From assembly GCA_902806565.1 (NCBI GenBank), contig CADCXA010000006.1, forward strand, positions 1,488,001 to 1,552,000: 64,000 bases of DNA, given 5' to 3'. This document shows, in pieces, positions 58,468-64,000 of this stretch. Origin of the DNA: Hypoxylon rubiginosum (lineage: Eukaryota > Ascomycota > Sordariomycetes > Xylariales > Hypoxylaceae). Under the pieces are notes generated by a model, which was not told the origin of the DNA, did not search any database, and saw nothing but the letters and a program-made list of their open reading frames with translations. The number at the start of each line of letters is the position of its first letter. Positions within the stretch are counted from its first letter, which is position 1. Both the position numbers and the translations under genes were made by a program.

Positions 58468-58484
58468 ACCTAGGTACCTAGGTA
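58468..58484. repeat. Overlapping pair of ACCTAGGTA motifs
   Basis: Two copies share one base and form the 17-mer ACCTAGGTACCTAGGTA, a perfect palindrome. This is the densest copy of a motif dispersed through non-coding DNA of the window. Confidence 0.7.
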
Positions 58485-58868
58485 GTTTTCTCTTTCCACC
58501 GTGTTCATGCTTGTTTTAAAAATACCTGCCGCTTATTGGACATCGATTATGTATTACTTTAGCTTCGATCCCCAGCAAACTTACTTAGCTTCTAGTATGT
58601 ATGTACAACTTTGCCGGCACTCCACACAGAGCTGAAAACCCACGATTCTTAGGGATGGTTCAGTTCTATAATGGTTTCCCACGTTCTAGAATTATAGCCC
58701 AAGGGCTGTACACTTGGGTACCCGTGTGTCAGCAATGCGGTCGCGCTTCCGCGACTAGCAATAGGGCCGCGGGGAACGGCGGGTGCATATCCCGCTGACC
58801 TGTCAAGATCCTGGAACAGCCGTATAACCGAAGCAGCGAATGCTACCTTGACGCCGAGACAGGGTTTG

Positions 58869-58912
58869 ACACACACACACACACACTCTCTCTCTCTCAC
58901 ACACACACACAC
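58869..58912. repeat. Compound (AC)n(TC)n(AC)n microsatellite
   Basis: About 8 AC units, 6 TC units and 7 AC units in a row. Intergenic. Confidence 0.9.
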
Positions 58913-61900
58913 GCAATACACATACATACACACAGGGTTGTGCCAGGGATGGGCTCTACCTATTTGTGTCCTTCTCATGTGTGTTGTTGTATCAAGTCAT
59001 GAGCAACAGCAACTGCCAACAGCCCAGCCAGTCAGTCAGTCGAGGCACATGTGAAAGGGGTCCCCCAATCGTTGAAACCGTCGACCATCATACATAACTA
59101 CCTTGAATGGTGAATATAGGGAGCTACCGTTCCTGTTATGCGTGCAACTTTAATCTGACATACATGATGCTTAAGGTTATTACCTCCTCGACCATGACCG
59201 CTGTTTAACCCATTGTATAGCCCCAGATGGCCAATCCGACGAGCCAGAATAGCGGTATTGGTCTTGGGACGACATGGGGAGCTCGAACCAATCCTGAAGC
59301 AACGTGTGTGTTGTTGCCCCTGAGAACGGGCGGCCTCTAATGCTTTCGAACATACAGATCTCTCCCCAGGCACGCACGCACGAATCTCTATCTATCTCGA
59401 CTTGGCAGGCCGGCCGGGCACATACACGATGCAAACTGCTTCGGGCTTCATCCGGTACAGCTCCTCCTTTACGAATAGGGACCTTCGAAGCAACTACCCG
59501 TCATCAATAAAGAATGGAATCGACTTTTTTCTTACCTTCTTATCAGGACAAGCTTAGCTAGCTCTACCGAACAAACGATCTTATGCCGCTCCTCCTCCCC
59601 ATTGGCCCCACGGATGATGTCGGCTTCCCGTCATTCGTATCTACATTATCTACCTAATAATTCAATGAAGTTCCAGGCGGGCTCCGCCGCCCGCGGCAGC
59701 GCGATGGCGTTTCCGTAAGCTTTCTCTACCTATTCAGCCGGGCAATCTACCTTACCTGCAGAGTCGTGGCCACTCGCGAGCAGGTCTCGGGACTCTATGC
59801 TGTCAGATATTCCTTTTCGCGGGGAGGAGAAGCCACGATAGTGAGAGGGCTGCCTGTGCTACCTAACGTGTTTATCCCGTCATCTTCTTTACTTCCTAGC
59901 GTTCCGCTGGCTGAGGGAACACATGGCTGTCGTCAGGAGCTCGTGGCCCATGGCATTGATCACCTCCCTAAGACATTACGCGAAAAAAAAGGCGTTTTTT
60001 AATTTTGCGGCATAAAAGTTATCGTGTGTGTACGTGCCAGCCCTCGGACCTTCAGCTTGCCATGGGAACATCATCGCCAGGGCGCCAGCATGAAGGTATG
60101 TATGTAGGTACTTAGGTATCATACATACATGTAGGTACCTATTTCCATCATTTGTCATTCCTCGGGCCGTAGATTCCCGCTACCGTCCCAAGGATCCCCA
60201 AGGTCACGGACGTTTGGGACCACGAACAGGTATTAGAGTTTTCCCGGAGTTCCCTAAAGCGAGCAATAAGAGCACGTTTCGTTGGTTTCTTTACATGGTA
60301 GTAAACGTCTCATCGGATCTTATGTAAGATTCGGGAATAGCTATATCTCGGGGAGGGAAACACGGTCCCTTGTACCTAGGCCCTCCCCCCCCAAATCGAT
60401 TTCATCTTGGGAAATGGCTAAGCTATTCCGGCTTCCGGCTTTGCCTCTTCGTCTCTCAACGGCTGCACGAAAGCACTGACCCGAACCCCTACCCAGCCCG
60501 AGCCCGTGGGGTGTAATAGGCGGGTCGCCGTCGATCTCTTGGCGCGTCAGCGGCCTTGCAGAAGAAAAAAAAGGAGGGAGGGTGATCGACAGCAAGTAAC
60601 GCAAGTCAGAATCATGATCAAAGGCGCGCGTCGGCTTGTCAGGCGTCAGGTATCTTTTTTTATGTTGACGATTTGTGCAAAATGTCGATAAGCCTTAAGC
60701 CTTAAGCCTTATTCCCAAAGGTCCCACGAACCATAGTAGTTCTAGAATCGGTATGGACTTCTACACTAACCCACCTCTTGATACATGTGTACTTGGATAC
60801 TTTCGAAAGAGGATCTAGTGAATTTCAGAGTTGCAATGTTCCGTTAGGTCCACCACTACCACCACCACCAGTGAGGCTGTGAGAAGGTCTTTTTTCTTTC
60901 TTTCTTTTTTCAATTTCCTTGTTTTCTTATTCCCACTCAAGTTACACACTTCTACATAGCAGTAGAAACCTATCTCATGTTTCACACATCTATCCGGACC
61001 GGTCACCTTTGCATCTCCGAAAAGCCACACACTTCTAGACTCTTGTGATACTCTGCTGGCACTTCTTACAAGTTACAACCCATAAGACAACCTATATCTC
61101 AGCCATATATGCCCAAACTACTGCATCCAGGTTAAAATCCGAAAGGCTAAGCTTTGGTGATCGACCCTGGAGACTTATGAATATGGCGCCAACATCTTAC
61201 AGGGGTACACACCGGGAAACTACATACATACGTAGGTCACGTTCAAGTTTCCCCCACGAGAGGCCTCGATCTGCGTCGAAACTTGTTAGACGTAGTAGCA
61301 AAGCGTGAGTAGGTAGGTTGGGTAGGTAGGTAGGAGACAGGTAGGAACACATGCTAGCTACCAATGTTTTACTGTTTTACTGCCAGCAAGCAATTTATTT
61401 TTTCATGGTTTAGGTGCTTACGATTAATGCACATAATCGAAGTCGATCGAGCTTGTCCATGCAACACGGCGTCATCTGGGAATGTTTACGCGCGGGTTAG
61501 CAGGGCAATCCTCCCTACGTGCCTACTTTCCCCCGCGGGTGCTTCTCTAGAAAACCAACAGCGACGCAATTTGTATGTGAAGAAGGAAATGCTCGACATA
61601 AAGCAAAGCCCGGCCTTACACGGTCAGACTATGGAACAGACACCGACATCTGTTCGTCTCCGTCGCTGTTGCTGCGGGGCGTCAGGGAGTACAGGATGGT
61701 CTCAGCCTAGGTAGGTTTGACAGGACGACGTGTCGTAAATAGAGGTCCGGTTCCTGGTCCCGGCACTTCGCTTCTCAAACCTGAGCTCCGGGATTGTGGA
61801 GATATCGTGGAGTCGAGTTTGTGGACACGAAATCCGGAGGCTAATCTTTCTTCGCTCGAATAGGTCGGTTGTTGGCTGCAAACGACAAAAAGCTTTCGCA

Positions 61901-62520
61901 GCTCGGGTACCACACAGACGTGTCTCTAGGCTAATCACCGGCATCCCAGATGCGGTTGATAGGTTGGAATTTCCGTATCGCGCGGCATTAGCGAGGGAAC
62001 TAAGAAAAGAAAAGAAAAGGATCGAGGTCGCCAATAAATCGAGGAAGCGGCACGGGTTCAAAATATCGGTTCGACGGTCGACGTTTACTCCCGGGCCCTC
62101 AGTCCGGTTATGAGGTAGGTAGTTGAGCGATAAAGCCCATGCCATGTCCCATAAGTCGTGAAATAATAGATTGACGGGGCTGAGCGGCAAAGGGATCTGC
62201 CGCGGTAGATAGCTAGCTGCCATTCGGGACCGGAATCGCGAGCCAGTGTTATGCGAACACCACGGCCATAATACAACGGTGGGGGCAGGTATTTGCGATC
62301 ATGTGTAATGACTCTCCAACTACGTCAAAAAGAGATCTTATTTTGACGTCAAAACGTCGCATCTGGTCAAACCTCAACTGCGGGCGAGTCCCTTAGGCAA
62401 GCCCCCCCCTGGGCGCTTCGCTTTGACGATGGAGGGAGGACACAATCTATGTATCACGGTATTCCTGTATCCTGCAGCCACTTCGGCGTTTAGTCTCACA
62501 ACCGAAGGAGTGGTAGGCCA

Positions 62521-62590
62521 GATAGACAGGTAGATAGGCAGATACATGTAGGTAGATACCTAGGTAGGTAAGGTAGAGAGATGTAGATGA
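62521..62590. repeat. Degenerate TAGG/TAGA tetranucleotide stretch
   Basis: Repeats of GTAGAT, GTAGGT and GATACCTAGGTAGG with ACCTAGGTA at 62558-62566. Imperfect, intergenic. Confidence 0.7.
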
Positions 62591-63330
62591 TAGGCGCATA
62601 TCAGGAAGCACAGGGATTGTTCATGTGCCACTCCCCAGCAGAGAGAAGACACGATAGCTTCATCGCTCCGCATTCTGGGATGAAAAAGAATACCACCATG
62701 ACACGCGATCCGACCTGTTGTCAGGTTCGATTTAGGTAATCTTCTGTCTCCGAGTTCTTGTCAGTCTCTCTTCTCCGAAGAGGACCCTATTCCCCGAAAG
62801 AAAACCCCGCTTGCACCCAAAGAAAGCCGCCGGCCTTCGGTTTCCCTTTTCTGCCTTTTTGGGGGTTGATCTTTAATTAGTGTGAGCCATTCCCCGTATG
62901 CAGTTAGACGGAAGCTCCGCCTGCACGTCCAGGGATGGGGAGGGAGGTACTTGTGAATACATGCAAAATCAGAGTTGACGACGCAACACCTTGCCTACCC
63001 GGACTCGGCAAGCTGTTGGACAAGGATCCATCGATGCTCATAGGTGAGATTAATGCCTGGTTGATCATTTACGGACGATGCACGCCAAACTCTCTCAGCT
63101 TCAGGCAGGTGACAGTTCCAGAATATATCCTCGATGTCATTCCCTTGTCTTTGTCTTGTCTTGTCTTATTTTGTCAGGCGTAAGCTCGTTTTCCATACTC
63201 TCTCTCTCTCTTCTTAGACCCTTAGACCAAGTCTCCAGAGAAGAAACTCGATTTCCTGCCTATCGGTACCTCCAGGCTCTATATCCCAGACGATTTTTTT
63301 TTCGAAAATTGGTACCCGGCTTACATAACA

Positions 63331-64000
63331 ATGGATGAGATTGGTGCTGCCGCTGGCTATACGTCTTCCTCCAAGTCGATGCCGTATATATATGGCGAAA
63401 CCGACTTGTATCTCGATTCCACAAATACTTCGACATCTTCTAGCCCCATGGACTCGCCGGTAGGCAGCTCGTGCAACTCGTTATCGTAGTTCGTATCTGA
63501 CTGTGTATCCACAGTACAACGACGTATCTTTTCAGGGCATGTATCCCAGTCCCGAGCAGATAGACGGCTCGGGGGACGCTGCGCAGCCTGATTCACAGCA
63601 ATCCAATTCGAAGCCCGCAGCCAAGAGGAAGCGAGAGAACAGATATAAGAACGCCCCACCATCGGTGCTATCTGTAAGCATTATCTCGCCTCGAGACTTA
63701 ACTGCGAGGCTCGAACACTAAACAGATTTATTGCAGCGCCGAAGAGCTCAGAATCGTGCATCCCAGCGAGCCTACCGAGAACGGAAGGACCAACGCATCA
63801 AGGACCTAGAAGTTCTACTCGGCGAGGCTCAGAAAAAGAATGACGTCCTTAGCGAAGCCTATTCTAACTTGCAAGCCGAGTACATCAGGCTCAAGCGCGA
63901 GCAAGACGCGGCGAACCGTTACCAGCAGGCTAACTTAGTGTACGACCCGACCATAGACACGGCAACCGGCGAGATGGATATGTTTCTCTATAACGGACAG
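63331..64000 (+). CDS. bZIP transcription factor, Yap/Pap1 type (3' end outside window)
   Basis: The N-terminal 184 residues of a fungal AP-1-like bZIP factor are present. Exons are 63331-63459, 63515-63673 and 63737 to the edge, each phase 0. Residues 1-96 are Ser/Pro-rich, ending in a basic run KPAAKRKRENRYKN. Exon 3 opens with the basic region RRRAQNRASQRAYRERK, which has the N-x(2)-Q-R-A-x-R-x-R-K signature of Yap-family factors, not the N-x(3)-R form of classical bZIPs. Leucine-zipper heptads follow (IKDLEVLLGEAQKKNDVLSE, NLQAEYIRL). Yap-family factors commonly control oxidative stress and metal or drug resistance. The redox cysteine-rich domain, if present, would lie beyond the window. 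A long pyrimidine-rich leader precedes the ATG. Confidence 0.92.

Larger units (their letters stand above)
57505..63330. other. 5.8 kb gene-poor, repeat-spotted stretch
   Basis: No supported gene between the Mgr3-like and bZIP genes. Contents: alternating CG run at 58024-58038, microsatellites, paired ACCTAGGTA motifs, GTAGGT-type degenerate repeats near 60100, 61310 and 62550, and a long pyrimidine-rich leader before the bZIP ATG (63140-63230). A 173-codon minus ORF (61702-62223) starts with ATG but shows no family signs. Confidence 0.4.

Noticed and set aside
61702..62223. 173-codon minus-strand ORF with ATG in the gene-poor gap
   Set aside because: No recognisable family, no splice support, and another ORF overlaps it on the plus strand. 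It could be a young orphan, but the sequence alone does not support it.
1..64000. CRISPR arrays, operons, phage or bacterial mobile elements
   Set aside because: None seen. Introns and gene families show a eukaryotic nuclear genome; the tandem repeats lack CRISPR spacing.

Overview
The window is nuclear DNA of a filamentous ascomycete (Pezizomycotina), most likely a Sordariomycete. The grounds are short spliceosomal introns (about 50-130 nt, GT...AG, with CTAAC-type branch sites), nuclear-encoded mitochondrial genes, and families such as a CCG-6-type GPI-anchored protein, a CarO-type rhodopsin, a COP9 signalosome subunit and long-tailed C2H2 factors. Coding exons are GC-rich. The intergenic DNA is AT-richer and carries a recurrent palindromic ACCTAGGTA motif. 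No prokaryotic features are present. Gene models below were joined by hand from splice sites, and every junction listed keeps the reading frame.

Layout: 0-7 kb is metabolic. It holds the 3' part of an acetyl/propionyl-type acyl-CoA synthetase (+), an ATP-grasp ligase (+) and a Dal5-type MFS permease (-). 9.8-10.4 kb carries a CCG-6-like cell-surface protein (-). 14.9-22.4 kb is housekeeping: a quinone oxidoreductase (+), a dienelactone hydrolase-family protein (-), RPA1/Rfa1 (+, with MluI-cell-cycle-box-like sites in its promoter) and COP9 signalosome subunit 3 (-). 22.9-23.8 kb has two tRNA-like relics. 24-27.3 kb has a microbial-type rhodopsin (+) and a tannase/feruloyl-esterase family protein (-). 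29.4-36.8 kb has a nuclear-type peroxiredoxin (+), the 24 kDa complex I subunit (+), a kelch protein (-) and a ubiquitin-like-domain protein with an internal low-complexity insertion and an RGG tail (-).

38.8-49.8 kb contains two C2H2 zinc-finger proteins (-) that share one finger signature, separated by 6.4 kb without a supported gene. 52.8-57.5 kb holds a tiny Cys/His-rich protein (+), a soluble MAPR/cytochrome-b5-like heme protein (-) and a mitochondrial TPR protein resembling Mgr3 (+). After 5.8 kb of gene-poor, repeat-spotted DNA, a Yap/Pap1-type bZIP factor (+) starts and runs off the right edge.

How the genes work together: most are unrelated housekeeping loci in ordinary fungal order. 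The only plausible functional group is acyl-CoA synthetase + ATP-grasp ligase + permease at the left edge, which could be the end of a small biosynthetic or catabolic cluster extending outside the window. I found no clearly new multi-gene system. The most unusual items are that left-edge trio, the split ubiquitin-like domain, and the rhodopsin with a full proton-pump residue set.
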